A DNA stretch of 64,000 nt from NCBI RefSeq assembly GCF_010548305.1, contig NZ_JAAGLV010000011.1:1-64000 (forward strand). Direction: 5' to 3'. The position numbers and the translations under genes were made by a program. Below are positions 42,583 to 51,805 of this stretch, piece after piece. The stretch comes from Streptomyces sp. SID13031. GTDB lineage: Bacteria; Actinomycetota; Actinomycetes; Propionibacteriales; Kribbellaceae. The first letter of the stretch is position 1. Each line of letters begins with the position of its first letter. The notes below the pieces were generated by a model. The model saw only the letters and a list, made by a program, of their open reading frames with translations. It was not told the origin of the DNA and did not search any database.

Positions 42583-42674
42583 TTTGGCAGATGCCGTGAT
42601 CTGTCCCAGAGATTTCCGACACCCCGCGCCAGGTACACAAGGCAGTTGGGCGCCCGCCCGAATCTCACTCGTTG

Positions 42675-42992
42675 CTAGGCAGACACTGATGGGACGAGCG
42701 TCAGGCCGTCGCCGACGGCGATCTTGTCGTCCACTGCGCGCGCGTTCAGCTGAAGGACGCCGCCCCGGCGGCTGAACCTCGGCGTCAAACTGCTGAACAT
42801 CACTTGCAAGCCTGCCTCGGTCAGCAGGGAGACTCTGTAGGGCGATTCCGCCTCAAGGACAGATCTCATAGCAGGCCAGTCGGGTGCTATCACGATGACC
42901 GCGCAAGTCTCGAGCGCTTCCGCGAGCGACCGGACTGGCCAGGAAGTTGCTGAGCAGCGTGATCGAGGTCGCCGTGCCAGTGCCCACTGCAC
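42675..42992 (-). pseudogene. fragment, possibly nucleotide-sugar dehydrogenase C-terminus
   Basis: LAEALETCAVIVIAPDWPAMRSV resembles the C-terminal domain of UDP-glucose/GDP-mannose dehydrogenases (ADAVVLATDWPEFR type). The rest is not recognisable. With the two fragments beside it, it may be the remains of a polysaccharide locus. Confidence 0.3.
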
Positions 42993-43022
42993 ACGTTGAC
43001 CACCTTGGATCTTGACGACCAG

Positions 43023-44900
43023 TTAGTGCCCCGGCCCGGCCTGCAAGGTGTAGAGGTCGGCGTAGTGCCCGAGCAGGGCCATCAGCTCGTCGTGCGTTCC
43101 CAGTTCGATCAACCGGCCGTCTCGAAGGACGGCGATCTGGTCGGCGGTTCGGGCACTGGCCAGTCGATGAGTGATCAGAACAATGGTGCGGTGGCCGGCG
43201 GCGCGGCGCAGCGATTCGTAGACCAAGGCCTCCGCCCGCGGATCCAGGGGTGCGGTCGGTTCATCGACGATCAGGACCTCGCCTTCCCGATACAGCGCAC
43301 GTGCGAGCGCGAGCCGCTGCCACTGGCCGACGGACAGGGCCGCACCGCCCTTGAATTCCTTGGAAAGTAAGGTGTTCCAGCCCGCGGACAGCGCACCGAT
43401 CACAGCATCGGATCCGCTGGCCAGGAGCGCCTCCTCGAGCCGAGCCCGCTCCTCCGGCGACCGAGGCGGCTGCCCGAGGGTGACGTACTGCTCCGCGGTC
43501 AACGGCCAATGGCTGGGCTCCTGAAGTACCGACGAGACCCGGGCCCGGATCGACTCTGCGTCCACTGTGGCCAGATCGACGCCGTCCCAGGTGATCTGGC
43601 CTTGATCAGGCAGATAGAGACCGCCCAGGAGCTTGGCCAATGTCGATTTGCCGGAGCCGTTCTCGCCGACAAGAGCCACGACGTCGCCGCGGCTGATGGT
43701 GAGATCCAGGCCGGAGATTGCGGCGCGGTCAGCACCGGGATAGCGGAAGGTCACACCGCGAAGCCCGATCACAGACGGGCTGCCTGAGACGGGCGGTTTG
43801 TCTGTGGACCGCCACGATGACTTGGCTTGGTCCAGAACCTGACCGAAGTCGAGTACGTAGAGACTCTGCTCGTACAAGAGATTCATCACCATCGTCGCTC
43901 GGGCCAGGGTGCCACGACCGCTCTGCAACGCGATGACGGTGGTGCCGGCTGCTGCCACCGCAACGTGTTGAGAGCTCACCAGCCCGATCAGGACGGCGTA
44001 GGAGAGAAGGACCATCGTCCCGGCTCCTGTCTGACCAACAAGTTCTAGGCGCGTCTGTCGCCAGCGGAGGCGAACCTCCGTCCACTCGACCTGGCTCGCG
44101 AGAGTTCGGTATCGCCCGAGCAAGAACGATCGAGCAGTGAAGGCGCGCACCGGCGCAGCAGACTCACGATCCGTCATCAGTTCACAGATTCGCCGAAGCC
44201 GCCGGGTGATGGCCATCGTCCGCCAGAACGTCGCGTATCCCAGACGTGCGTTGTGCATCGTTGCCCAGGCTGTCGGCAGAGTCGATGCCACCAGGAGCGG
44301 GAGCAGGAGAGGGTTCAATGCTCCGAGAGCAGTGCCAACGCCCAGCAGTGACACGATGCTGCCCAGCAGCTCAATCAGCTGAACAACCGCGGAGTCGATG
44401 GTGTGGACGCCACGATCCCGCGCCCGGATCAGTGCATCGTGGAAATCAGGCTCGTCGAACGATGCCAACTCTACGTCGGAGACGGCGGTCACCAGCTGCT
44501 CCTCTGCCAGCCGACGGACTCCTGGCGCCAGCCTGGCCTCCCCTGCGGCAACCCCGGCGTGTGCGAGTGCCCCGGCCACCGAGAGACCGGCCAGCATCGC
44601 CATGGTCGGTACCGCGCTGAGGACTCCACTGCGGAGGTCGGTCGCGCCCAGAATTTCAGCAAGAACTCGAGCGGCACCGAGCAACCCGACGGTGGTCACC
44701 GCGGCCGCGACGAGCTGGAGAATCAGGACGGCAACTGTCCAGCTACGGGAACATTGCCACGCCAGCCGAACGACGATCCGGGCGAAGCTCGGCAGAGTCC
44801 GGACCATCCCTCCGAGCGTTGCTGTGAACGCCTGTTCGTTATGTGCGGTCCACGTTGTCGCCTGGAGCTGATCCTCGGCAACGCTTTGTTCCGTGGTCAT
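43023..44900 (-). CDS. lanthipeptide ABC transporter (fused permease/ATPase)
   Basis: A 625-aa half-transporter with a six-helix membrane domain (about 35-330) and an ATPase domain: Walker A ENGSGKSTLAKLL (about 412), signature LSVGQWQRLALARAL (about 520) and Walker B VLIVDEPTAPLD. There is no N-terminal C39 peptidase domain, so leader cleavage must be done by another protease. It is the last gene of the LanA-B-C operon, overlapping lanC by 4 nt, and is expected to export the modified peptide as a dimer. Confidence 0.85.
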   Translation of the reverse strand: MTTEQSVAEDQLQATTWTAHNEQAFTATLGGMVRTLPSFARIVVRLAWQCSRSWTVAVLILQLVAAAVTTVGLLGAARVLAEILGATDLRSGVLSAVPTMAMLAGLSVAGALAHAGVAAGEARLAPGVRRLAEEQLVTAVSDVELASFDEPDFHDALIRARDRGVHTIDSAVVQLIELLGSIVSLLGVGTALGALNPLLLPLLVASTLPTAWATMHNARLGYATFWRTMAITRRLRRICELMTDRESAAPVRAFTARSFLLGRYRTLASQVEWTEVRLRWRQTRLELVGQTGAGTMVLLSYAVLIGLVSSQHVAVAAAGTTVIALQSGRGTLARATMVMNLLYEQSLYVLDFGQVLDQAKSSWRSTDKPPVSGSPSVIGLRGVTFRYPGADRAAISGLDLTISRGDVVALVGENGSGKSTLAKLLGGLYLPDQGQITWDGVDLATVDAESIRARVSSVLQEPSHWPLTAEQYVTLGQPPRSPEERARLEEALLASGSDAVIGALSAGWNTLLSKEFKGGAALSVGQWQRLALARALYREGEVLIVDEPTAPLDPRAEALVYESLRRAAGHRTIVLITHRLASARTADQIAVLRDGRLIELGTHDELMALLGHYADLYTLQAGPGH

Positions 44901-46204
44901 GCGAGCATCAGAGCGCTGTCCCACCCTGAGAAGACGCTGCCGGAGGTATAGGTGGTGATAGCCAGGGCGATCCCGGCGGCTCCTTCGAGGAAGCCTGGCA
45001 GATCCAGGTGGTGACTGTCAGCCATCTGCCTGGCCTGGAATCCGAACGGCAGTACCTCGTCGTATTCCGCCAGGAGGCGAGCAGCGATCTGGTCGATGGC
45101 TCGCTCGATCACCGGGTCCTTGAAGTCGCCGTTCATCCTGCACAGGGTCTGCAAGACTCCTGCCCAGCCGTGACAGAGCATCGTCTCGCCCAGGTCACCA
45201 CCCGCGTCCAACCAGCCCACCACTTCGTGAACTGCCGATCGGGCTTCGATCCCCCAACCCGGTTCGGCCAGTGCCAGCCCCGCGAGCTGGATCGCTCGGG
45301 CGGTCCCCGGGGCGCCGTAGCACCATGACGGTGCCGTGACGGGGCGCTGCGCCGGCGCTCCATCGAAGTATTCGGCGTAGCTGAGAGAAGCCGGCCACAA
45401 GGGGACTGCCGAATACCTTCCGCGCTCAGTGATGAGCCAGGTGGCCATTCGATGGATGGCGTCGTCCTGCCCGCTGACCCGGCAACCTGCGTGCCAGGCA
45501 AGCGACAGGAAAGCGAGAGTGCCGGGCATGCCATGGGCCAAGCCGTAGTTGACGTGCCCATCGAGGTCCGGAATCTCCGGTGAGGGCGAATGGCGGATCC
45601 ACCACCCCGGGCGCTCGGTACCATTCAGCCGCAACGGGTCGGCGCGCTCGACGAGAAACCGCAGTATTTCGTGAAGCGACTCGTCAGCCGGGCCGGGCCG
45701 GGTGAGCAGGTAGCGGCCGATCCCTGCGAGTCCGGAGATCACGTCGGTCGCAGCGAAGGAGCAGCCGCCCTCGCTTGGAACAAGGATGCGTTCGGCCCTG
45801 ATAATCGTCGCGACGTGGCCGGTGATCTTCGCATCCAATTTGCTCAGTAAGGTCGCATAGTCGGCGCTGGACCGGGCGGCCGATCGTGCGGTGAACGCGA
45901 CTGCACACAGGCCTCCCTGCAGGCCGCCTACTGGCGCCGCGCCCGCGTGCTCTGTGGCCGCGATGAGGTAGTTGTGTGCAAGACGTCGATGGCCGGCATC
46001 TTGATGGCTGAGCTCAGCAAACAGCAAGGCCATGCTCAGTGGCCCGCTGGCCAGTGAGACGGGCATCCAGCGGGAGCGTCGGGTATCGCCGATCCCGATC
46101 CATGGATCGGGATGAAGCGTCATACGCTCGACTGTGGTCTGATCTGCGAGTCGTTCGCTGACGGTCGCAACGCAGGTCTGGAGCGCCGACTGCAGCGCCG
46201 TCAT
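44897..46204 (-). CDS. lanC: LanC-like lanthionine cyclase
   Basis: A 435-aa cyclase that adds Cys thiols to dehydroalanine or dehydrobutyrine to close (methyl)lanthionine rings. The zinc ligands of the family are present: Cys in SWCYGAPG (about 295) and Cys-His in LCHGWAGV (about 343). Helical repeats with GL-G motifs (GLAHGMPGTLAFLSLAWH, LAGIGRYLLTRPG) form the alpha-toroid. It overlaps lanB and the ABC gene by 4 nt each, so production is coupled. Confidence 0.92.
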   Translation of the reverse strand: MTALQSALQTCVATVSERLADQTTVERMTLHPDPWIGIGDTRRSRWMPVSLASGPLSMALLFAELSHQDAGHRRLAHNYLIAATEHAGAAPVGGLQGGLCAVAFTARSAARSSADYATLLSKLDAKITGHVATIIRAERILVPSEGGCSFAATDVISGLAGIGRYLLTRPGPADESLHEILRFLVERADPLRLNGTERPGWWIRHSPSPEIPDLDGHVNYGLAHGMPGTLAFLSLAWHAGCRVSGQDDAIHRMATWLITERGRYSAVPLWPASLSYAEYFDGAPAQRPVTAPSWCYGAPGTARAIQLAGLALAEPGWGIEARSAVHEVVGWLDAGGDLGETMLCHGWAGVLQTLCRMNGDFKDPVIERAIDQIAARLLAEYDEVLPFGFQARQMADSHHLDLPGFLEGAAGIALAITTYTSGSVFSGWDSALMLA

Positions 46205-49200
46205 CGGAGTCCCCGGACTCGCAGCGACTGAGCGCAGGTGCGCACGAGCGCGAGCGCACGCGATTCTGCCGCACGGTCGATCCCGATCAGGCGATTTGCG
46301 TGCATATGAAGAATGCTGGCGACAGCAGCGCTGACCCGGTGCTGGGAGGTGATACCGCTGAACAGCAACTTGCCGTATCCGTCGGCAGCTTGTGCCCGTG
46401 GCCCCCAGGCCGACACCAACTCCTCGCCGCCAGGCACGGCTCGGAGCCGGGCCCAGGAGTCCGCCGGATCGATGAGCAGCCGATGCGCCCGGTCGATGCC
46501 GCGGGTGGATGTCCGCTCAATCGTATCGACCGCCCACGCGGGCCAGTCCCAGTCGCCGAGAGACTCCAAGATGTCGACGACATTCATCGCTGCCAGCACC
46601 TCGATCGGCAGCTTCGGTCGGATCGCCGCAAGCAGGCTCAGCTGGCGTATCGCGGCGCGGCTGTCCGCCTCGAAGAATTGGTGTACTGCGGCCGCTGTCT
46701 GCGGGCCGCCGTACCGTTGGGTCTCGGGCTGGTAGGTGTCGAGAACCAAATTTCGGATCATCGACCGCGCCCGGGCTGTGCCGGCCCAGTCGTTGAGCTG
46801 CTGCAGCAGCTCTGTCCACAAGACCTCCGGTTTGCCCTTGAAGCGCAGCCTGAGATGACTGTCCGGGTCGCGGTAGCGGACGAAGTACCAGCAATCCAGC
46901 CCGCCCGGCAACCGGTCGATCAAGGTGGAGATTTCCTGCGTAATCAGTTGATCGTGCGATTGCTCGGTGGCGTAGACCTTTGCATAGAGCCACGCCCCAC
47001 CGGGGAGGTGCTGCTCCTCGGAGCGTAGCGGCGCGACGGTGATCTGTTCGCGACTCGATTTGTTCGTGGCCTGCCTGGTCAAGGTGAACACCAGCTCGGC
47101 CACTCTTCCGTCGAGCCATCCCAGCTGCGACCGGTCGGCGATCAGGCTCTCCGAGAGCGGGAAGTCGCCGTACTTTCGCAGCGTGTGGCGCAACAGTTGG
47201 CGGTGCAGGTCGATCTCGAGGTCGAACTCGATCCGCTGATCCGCCATCGATGCCTCGACTCTGGAGGGTACTTCCCACCGTTGCTGCCACGTGGCGAGCC
47301 GGTCGCACCACTGCCGCCATCCCTCGCGGGAGGTGCGCAGAGCGGCATCAGCACGCCAGCGGGCAGGAGCAAGGATTGTCCTGCCGTACCGCACCCGAGG
47401 CAGGCTCGGGAACGAGTCGAGGCCGGCCCAGTCCCAGCCCTGGATACCGCGGTCTCGCTGCGCCTCCACATCCAGCAGAAAACGGGCAGCATTCGGCAGC
47501 TCGCGGCTCGGATTGAGCATGTGCATCAAGACCGGTCGCAGGACTGTCCCGGTGTGCCGAGAGGCGAGGTACAGATGTTGGGGGGTAGCCCCGACGACGA
47601 TGTCGGACAGGCTCAGTACGGTGTCGTCGTCCGGGTCGGTGAACATTCCGACCGGTAGCGACTGGTCCGCGAGCCGGGCAACAGTCGCCACGTTGCCGGC
47701 CCGGGCCGTCGTGGGGTAGCTGAAGACCTGGGCCGATGCACGACCGGGGTCGACCTCGGCCAGGAGGTCACGGAGGCGCTGCTCGATTCCGAGATCCCGG
47801 GCGAATCGACCGGACATGGAGTTCGGTAGTGGAACTGCGGCCACCGGCGCGAGAGCCATCACGAAGTCTCCGTCATCGAGGGCACGAGGGGACCGGGCGA
47901 GAAGCTGAACGCACAGCTCCACCAGGGCGGGCGGAGCAAGCCGGTCGTCTGGGGTCAGAGCGTCGATGCTCTGCGGATCGAGGACGACGTCGGCTCGTTC
48001 CCTGGCGGCTGTCCAGGCCAGCCGGGCGAGAGTCGAGGTCCGGGAACGGCTGAGCTCCTCGGCGGCGGTTCGTTCCAGGCGTCGTGACGTCGCCGGCATC
48101 TGATAACCGGCCGGAGCGTCCAGACCGGCATGAGGATCGAGTAGTTCGAGCAAGGGCACGGTCTGCTCGAGACCGTAGCGCTCAAGAAATGCGGTGTGGT
48201 ACTCCTGCATGTACTGGTGCTGCGGGCGCTCGGAGGTCAGCCGACTCAAGAGCGAGGCGACTTGCTCCACCTCGCGGGCAACCGGCGGCGGGAGGCTGAA
48301 GTCGAGGTCGTACTTCAGCTCCACCTGTATCGGCGGCCGGGCTGCGGGTTTCAGCTTCCGAAGCACGTCGAAGGCCGACTCCAACTCCGTCAGCCCCTCG
48401 CCGACGCAGGTTTCCTGATAGGCAGTGATTGCCTCCTGAGCGCCGGTGAGCGATTCGGAGATGTCGGTACCCGGGACGAGGCTCATGACATGCCTGAGAC
48501 CATCCAGCGCTGGGTGTGGGCGCAGTTCGGTGAGGAGAAACCCTTTGTCGATCATCGTGATGAGGACTCGCTCGACCGCCGTGGCTTCCGCTGCCGGGTA
48601 ACTCTCCCCGAGCGCCCGGACCAGGTCGCGATAGGCGATGGGCCTATCCGCTCGATCCATCGCGGTAGCGACGATCGGAAGGTGCCGGATCGACGCGGCC
48701 TGCACCGCGGCCGCCCGCTCGTTGTCTTCCCAGGGAACATGGTTCAGGACCAGCCGCTGACCACGAACAATGGCAAGTGAGTTGGCCTCCACCCGGAGCT
48801 TGGTCAATACCTCGGGACGCCGCTGCCATTCATCGATCAGCTCGGACAACCAGCCGCCGTCGACGCGAACCGACCTGGTGTGGTCCACGCCGACCCGAAC
48901 CTTGGTGTGGCGCCCGAACTCGCCGATTGCCACGCCTGCCAGCATTCCGAACGGCGTAGGCCTGGAACACATTCGCAGCAGGTAGCGTGATGCCGCCATA
49001 ACTGCTCGTTCGAGCTTGGCCGGCTCGACCGTGGGATCATTGCTGATCCGGTCGAGGCTCTCGGCCAAACTCGAACTCGACACGGCAATTGCTTCTCGCA
49101 CGAGTGGGTCCGCGGTCAATTGCCGCAGGTAGTCGACCATCCGGGCGGTGTAGCCGGAACGATCCGGTTCGAGATCGACGGCTGTCACGTCCGCGCGACC

Positions 49201-49263
49201 CAGCGGGAGCGCCGCGACCCTTGCGGTCACGTGCGGCGCCACCACGTACGAGTGAGTGTTCAA
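46201..49263 (-). CDS. lanB: class I lanthipeptide dehydratase (full-length LanB)
   Basis: About 1020 aa. The N-terminal glutamylation domain (YVVAPHVTARVAALPLG to about 750) and the C-terminal elimination/SpaB_C domain (GGAWLYAKVYATEQSHDQLITQEISTLIDRL ... CWYFVRYRDPDSHLRLRFKG) are in one chain, as in NisB. LanB uses glutamyl-tRNA to glutamylate Ser/Thr of the precursor and then eliminates glutamate. I place the start at TTG 49263, 4 nt after the LanA stop and just before the conserved VAPH segment. The longer open frame overlaps the precursor gene and has non-coding character. TTG is a weak start that would keep enzyme below peptide levels; GTGs at 49242/49239 are alternatives. Confidence 0.9.
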   Translation of the reverse strand: MNTHSYVVAPHVTARVAALPLGRADVTAVDLEPDRSGYTARMVDYLRQLTADPLVREAIAVSSSSLAESLDRISNDPTVEPAKLERAVMAASRYLLRMCSRPTPFGMLAGVAIGEFGRHTKVRVGVDHTRSVRVDGGWLSELIDEWQRRPEVLTKLRVEANSLAIVRGQRLVLNHVPWEDNERAAAVQAASIRHLPIVATAMDRADRPIAYRDLVRALGESYPAAEATAVERVLITMIDKGFLLTELRPHPALDGLRHVMSLVPGTDISESLTGAQEAITAYQETCVGEGLTELESAFDVLRKLKPAARPPIQVELKYDLDFSLPPPVAREVEQVASLLSRLTSERPQHQYMQEYHTAFLERYGLEQTVPLLELLDPHAGLDAPAGYQMPATSRRLERTAAEELSRSRTSTLARLAWTAARERADVVLDPQSIDALTPDDRLAPPALVELCVQLLARSPRALDDGDFVMALAPVAAVPLPNSMSGRFARDLGIEQRLRDLLAEVDPGRASAQVFSYPTTARAGNVATVARLADQSLPVGMFTDPDDDTVLSLSDIVVGATPQHLYLASRHTGTVLRPVLMHMLNPSRELPNAARFLLDVEAQRDRGIQGWDWAGLDSFPSLPRVRYGRTILAPARWRADAALRTSREGWRQWCDRLATWQQRWEVPSRVEASMADQRIEFDLEIDLHRQLLRHTLRKYGDFPLSESLIADRSQLGWLDGRVAELVFTLTRQATNKSSREQITVAPLRSEEQHLPGGAWLYAKVYATEQSHDQLITQEISTLIDRLPGGLDCWYFVRYRDPDSHLRLRFKGKPEVLWTELLQQLNDWAGTARARSMIRNLVLDTYQPETQRYGGPQTAAAVHQFFEADSRAAIRQLSLLAAIRPKLPIEVLAAMNVVDILESLGDWDWPAWAVDTIERTSTRGIDRAHRLLIDPADSWARLRAVPGGEELVSAWGPRAQAADGYGKLLFSGITSQHRVSAAVASILHMHANRLIGIDRAAESRALALVRTCAQSLRVRGLR

Positions 49264-49267
49264 CGGG

Positions 49268-49453
49268 TCAGCAGCCGGTACGCCAGTCGGAATGGACGCA
49301 ACACTGGTTGCAACTGTGCTTGAAGCACGTCGCGGCCGTGATGGTTTTCGTAGGGGGGCCGAGCTCGGCGGACCCGGATGTCCCCACCGTTTCCTGGTAG
49401 TCCAGGTCAAAGGTTTCGAATACTACGTCCAGCGTATCGATCGTCGAAGTCAT
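49268..49453 (-). CDS. lanA: class I lanthipeptide precursor (LanA)
   Basis: A 61-aa peptide with AAGGA about 10 nt before the ATG. The acidic leader holds FETFDLDYQ at residues 12-20, a variant of the FNLD box recognised by LanB. The core after about residue 34 is Thr/Ser- and Cys-rich: Thr35, 37, 39, 42, 59, Ser47, 55 and Cys43, 48, 51, 52, 61. Five Cys with seven Ser/Thr allow up to five thioether rings, and a C-terminal Cys could give an end ring. It contains one Trp and two His. The Pro-Pro at 33-34 may mark the cleavage region. I do not recognise a known lantibiotic. Confidence 0.88.
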   Translation of the reverse strand: MTSTIDTLDVVFETFDLDYQETVGTSGSAELGPPTKTITAATCFKHSCNQCCVHSDWRTGC

Positions 49454-49552
49454 CTGATTTTCCTTAGCGGTCGGTTTTGTTGATGTGTGGAAATGCGGAT
49501 TCGATCAGCAGCCGGGTTGCCGCCGCATTGGCCCAAGGATGAATGCAGTCGC

Positions 49553-49569
49553 ATTCAGAACGGCTTCAG
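49553..49569 (-). promoter_or_regulatory. SARP-type 11-bp direct repeat upstream of lanA
   Basis: On the minus strand CTGAAG (49569-49564) and CTGAAT (49558-49553) start 11 bp apart, about 100 bp before the lanA ATG. The period equals one helical turn, as in SARP operators. Confidence 0.6.
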
Positions 49570-50551
49570 CGCGTCGAGACGTGGTGTGGTGATGATGGTG
49601 CGAAGCGGGATCGATGTCCGGCGTACCTTGACATCGAGGCGATTCGGCTCGCGCTCAATGTTGCCCCGATCAACTACCACGGCGTCCTCTTGCGTCAGGG
49701 CGGAATGTTCCGGCGCCGGAAGCGCGGGTTGCGCCCGGCTGTAGTGCATCCTGTCAACGGCAACGAGACAGTCGGTCCTCCCGTCCGTTCGGTCGACCTG
49801 GCCGGAGAGGGCGTCGTGAACTGCAGTGCCTCGAGCGGTCGGCGGCCTGAGCTCGCAGAGCTGTAGCGGACCTTCCGTGCCGTGGAGGACGGGCGTCCGC
49901 AGCTCTGCCTGATCTCCGGCGCGGCCGGCATCCGAGGCCACTCCTGGGCGCTACACGCTGCACAACCTGCTGCGCGCCTACGCGTCAGAGCTCTGCGCGG
50001 AGCACGACGAGATCGCGAGCCTGCAAGCGGCGCGAGATCGGCTGCTCGACTGCTATCTGCACACGGCCCACGCCAACGGCACTGCCTCGCTGCAGCCGGA
50101 CTCTATCCCTCCCGATCCGCCGTTGCCGGATGCCGTCGTGGCGAGCCTGTCCACAGTCACCGACCCAGCTGAAGCCGATCTGACGCATCGCGTCGCTAGC
50201 CTTTCCGGGAGCCGGCCTGCCCCCCCATGCCGGGCTCGCACCAGAACGCCCGCCTGGAGCAGGAGACCCACGCAGCACTTGCTCCAGGCGGTGCGTCCTG
50301 GAACCGATCACGCCGGCCCATTCCCGGGGCCATGATTTTGCCGTGATGGCGGGGTGTTTGATGGATTCAAACCACGACATTTGTCACGGGTGCACTGCGT
50401 TGGAAAGTGACTACGCTGACCTCCCCGGCGAGCGCCAGGCCGGTGGCGCCGGGGATCGGGGTGCCGGCGGGCGTCCGCCGTTCCTGGAAGCATGGTTGCC
50501 ACAACCTCCTCATGCGTTTCGATCGATCCGCCAAGCCTGGAATACCCGCTG
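49570..50551. other. mostly non-coding stretch between lanA and the I36-like gene
   Basis: Apart from a regulator remnant (49949-50160) I see no gene with convincing codon use or ribosome site and no repeat. Confidence 0.45.
49949..50160 (+). pseudogene. remnant of a second SARP/AfsR-type regulator
   Basis: The frame RYTLHNLLRAYASELCAEHDEI ... RDRLLDCYLHTAHANGTASLQPDSIPPDPP matches, residue by residue in many places, the segment RYALHDLLRAYAAEL ... RQRMFDYYLLTAYTGSGALPQVDLIAPDPP of the intact regulator at 56850-59681. The DNA-binding domain, ATPase and TPR region are missing. Confidence 0.75.
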
Positions 50552-50575
50552 CGGGGCCTCCCGGAGGAGGCCCCG
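50552..50575 (-). terminator. terminator hairpin after the I36-like gene
   Basis: CGGGGCCTCC and GGAGGCCCCG pair perfectly (10 bp) across a 4-nt loop, starting 9 nt past the stop at 50585. Confidence 0.7.
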
Positions 50576-50584
50576 GTCGGCCAA

Positions 50585-51151
50585 TCAGCAGGGGTCGACC
50601 AAGTCCACCTTGTCGTTCGAGGGCCCGGTGTCGCCGTTTTCGGCGTATCCGTAGGCCGCCCACAGCTGAACGTAGCCATTTGCCGGCGTGGAGTCGTAGC
50701 GATACTGATGAAGAGCGGCCCTCAGATTCGGCTGGTTGTTGACCCACGAGGACGCCTGGTTCCGCACGCCCCAGGCACCCAGGTCGACCAGGTTGCAGTA
50801 GTAGAACGACAGTTGCCAGCGTTGGCGTGCCGGCACGTTGGGGCTGTTGAACCAGCCGTCGCCGTACAGGCAGGTGTATCCAGGAGCGCAGTTGTGCACC
50901 GTGCCCGATAGCTGAATGGTTTGATCGGGGCTCGGGTATTCCATAACTGCACCGAGTTTCGGCCATTCGATTTTGTTACGCGCGACCTTGTGTCCGCCGG
51001 GCATGTTCGAGAGTTGCTTGGCGACCAGACTGTCGATCTGTGCCCACTGCTCAGTCTTGTCCGCAGCCGAGGCCGGTGAAGCGATGAATGCCAGCCCGCC
51101 GACCAGCGCGGCGACCAGACCGATGGTGAATCCCACTGATTTTCGTGTCAT
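50585..51151 (-). CDS. secreted peptidase-inhibitor I36-like protein
   Basis: A 188-aa exported protein. The signal peptide is clear: MTRKSVGFTIGLVAALVGGLAFIASPASA with AxA cleavage. The mature part has the beta-gamma-crystallin/I36-like text CLYGDGWFNSPNVPARQRWQLSFYYCNLVDLGAWGVRNQASSWVNN, with three further Cys. Such proteins inhibit extracellular metallopeptidases or act as wall-binding proteins. No Shine-Dalgarno precedes the ATG at 51151, and the SARP repeats end only 24 bp upstream, so the mRNA may be leaderless. Being under the same regulator, it may protect the peptide products or bind them. Confidence 0.72.
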   Translation of the reverse strand: MTRKSVGFTIGLVAALVGGLAFIASPASAADKTEQWAQIDSLVAKQLSNMPGGHKVARNKIEWPKLGAVMEYPSPDQTIQLSGTVHNCAPGYTCLYGDGWFNSPNVPARQRWQLSFYYCNLVDLGAWGVRNQASSWVNNQPNLRAALHQYRYDSTPANGYVQLWAAYGYAENGDTGPSNDKVDLVDPC

Positions 51152-51173
51152 GGTGGGACGAAATCACTGCACG

Positions 51174-51191
51174 CCTTCAACTTGGCTTCAG
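51174..51191 (-). promoter_or_regulatory. SARP-type repeat for the I36-like gene
   Basis: On the minus strand CTGAAGC (51191-51185) and TTGAAGG (51180-51174) lie 11 bp apart, facing the gene starting at 51151. Confidence 0.6.
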
Positions 51192-51218
51192 GTGGAGGCC
51201 GCCGCCATCGTCAGCGCG

Positions 51219-51235
51219 TGAAGCCAGGGTGAAGC
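51219..51235 (+). promoter_or_regulatory. SARP-type repeat for the MauE-like operon
   Basis: TGAAGC at 51219 and 51230 gives an exact 11-bp period, 43 bp before the ATG at 51278. Confidence 0.65.
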
Positions 51236-51277
51236 TTCGGTCTGGTCGACTAGCTCGGTTGCCAGACAGGAGCACAG

Positions 51278-51793
51278 ATGTCTTACGTTGCCGTCTACTC
51301 GCAAGTCGTGATCGCCATTGTCTTTACGGCGGCTGCGATCAGCAAGCTCTCGGCACGTGAGGACTTCCGTGAATTCGTCCGGTCGCTGCGACGGTTGCGC
51401 TCAGTCCCTCGCCGAGCAGCCGCGCCCGCAGGATGGGCACTGCTGATTGGTGAGGCCATCACGGCGCCTCTGATGGCTTTGTCGCCCTCAGCCGGTCGAG
51501 CGCTCGCCGTGTTCCTGCTTGCTGCATTGACGGTCGGCGCGACGCTGATCGTCCGGAGCAACGCCGTTGTTGCCTGTCGCTGCTTCGGAGCTGCCACTGA
51601 GCCGTTGAGCCGGCGCCATGTGGCTCGCAATGTATTCCTCCTGACGATTGCGACCTCGGGAATCATGAGCGACGGAATCAGTCCTACTGCCAGTCCGGCC
51701 GCGACGGCCGCAGCCGTAGCGAGTGGCCTCCTCACCGCGCTGGTGGTGATCAGGCTCGACGACATCGTCTATCTGTTCAGATCCAGCCCATGA
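51278..51793 (+). CDS. MauE/DoxX-like redox membrane protein
   Basis: A 171-aa membrane protein with four predicted hydrophobic helices. The N-terminus YSQVVIAIVFTAAAISKLSAREDFREFVRSLRRL is the MauE signature, and VACRCFGAATEPLSRRH holds a C-x-C-F-G pair typical of MauE/DoxX relatives. MauE with MauD is needed to form the many disulfides of the methylamine dehydrogenase small subunit. Here it would pass electrons to or from the next gene's thioredoxin domain during folding of the 8-Cys peptide. AGGAG precedes the ATG. Confidence 0.82.
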   Translation: MSYVAVYSQVVIAIVFTAAAISKLSAREDFREFVRSLRRLRSVPRRAAAPAGWALLIGEAITAPLMALSPSAGRALAVFLLAALTVGATLIVRSNAVVACRCFGAATEPLSRRHVARNVFLLTIATSGIMSDGISPTASPAATAAAVASGLLTALVVIRLDDIVYLFRSSP

Positions 51794-51805
51794 GGAGTGC
51801 ACGAG

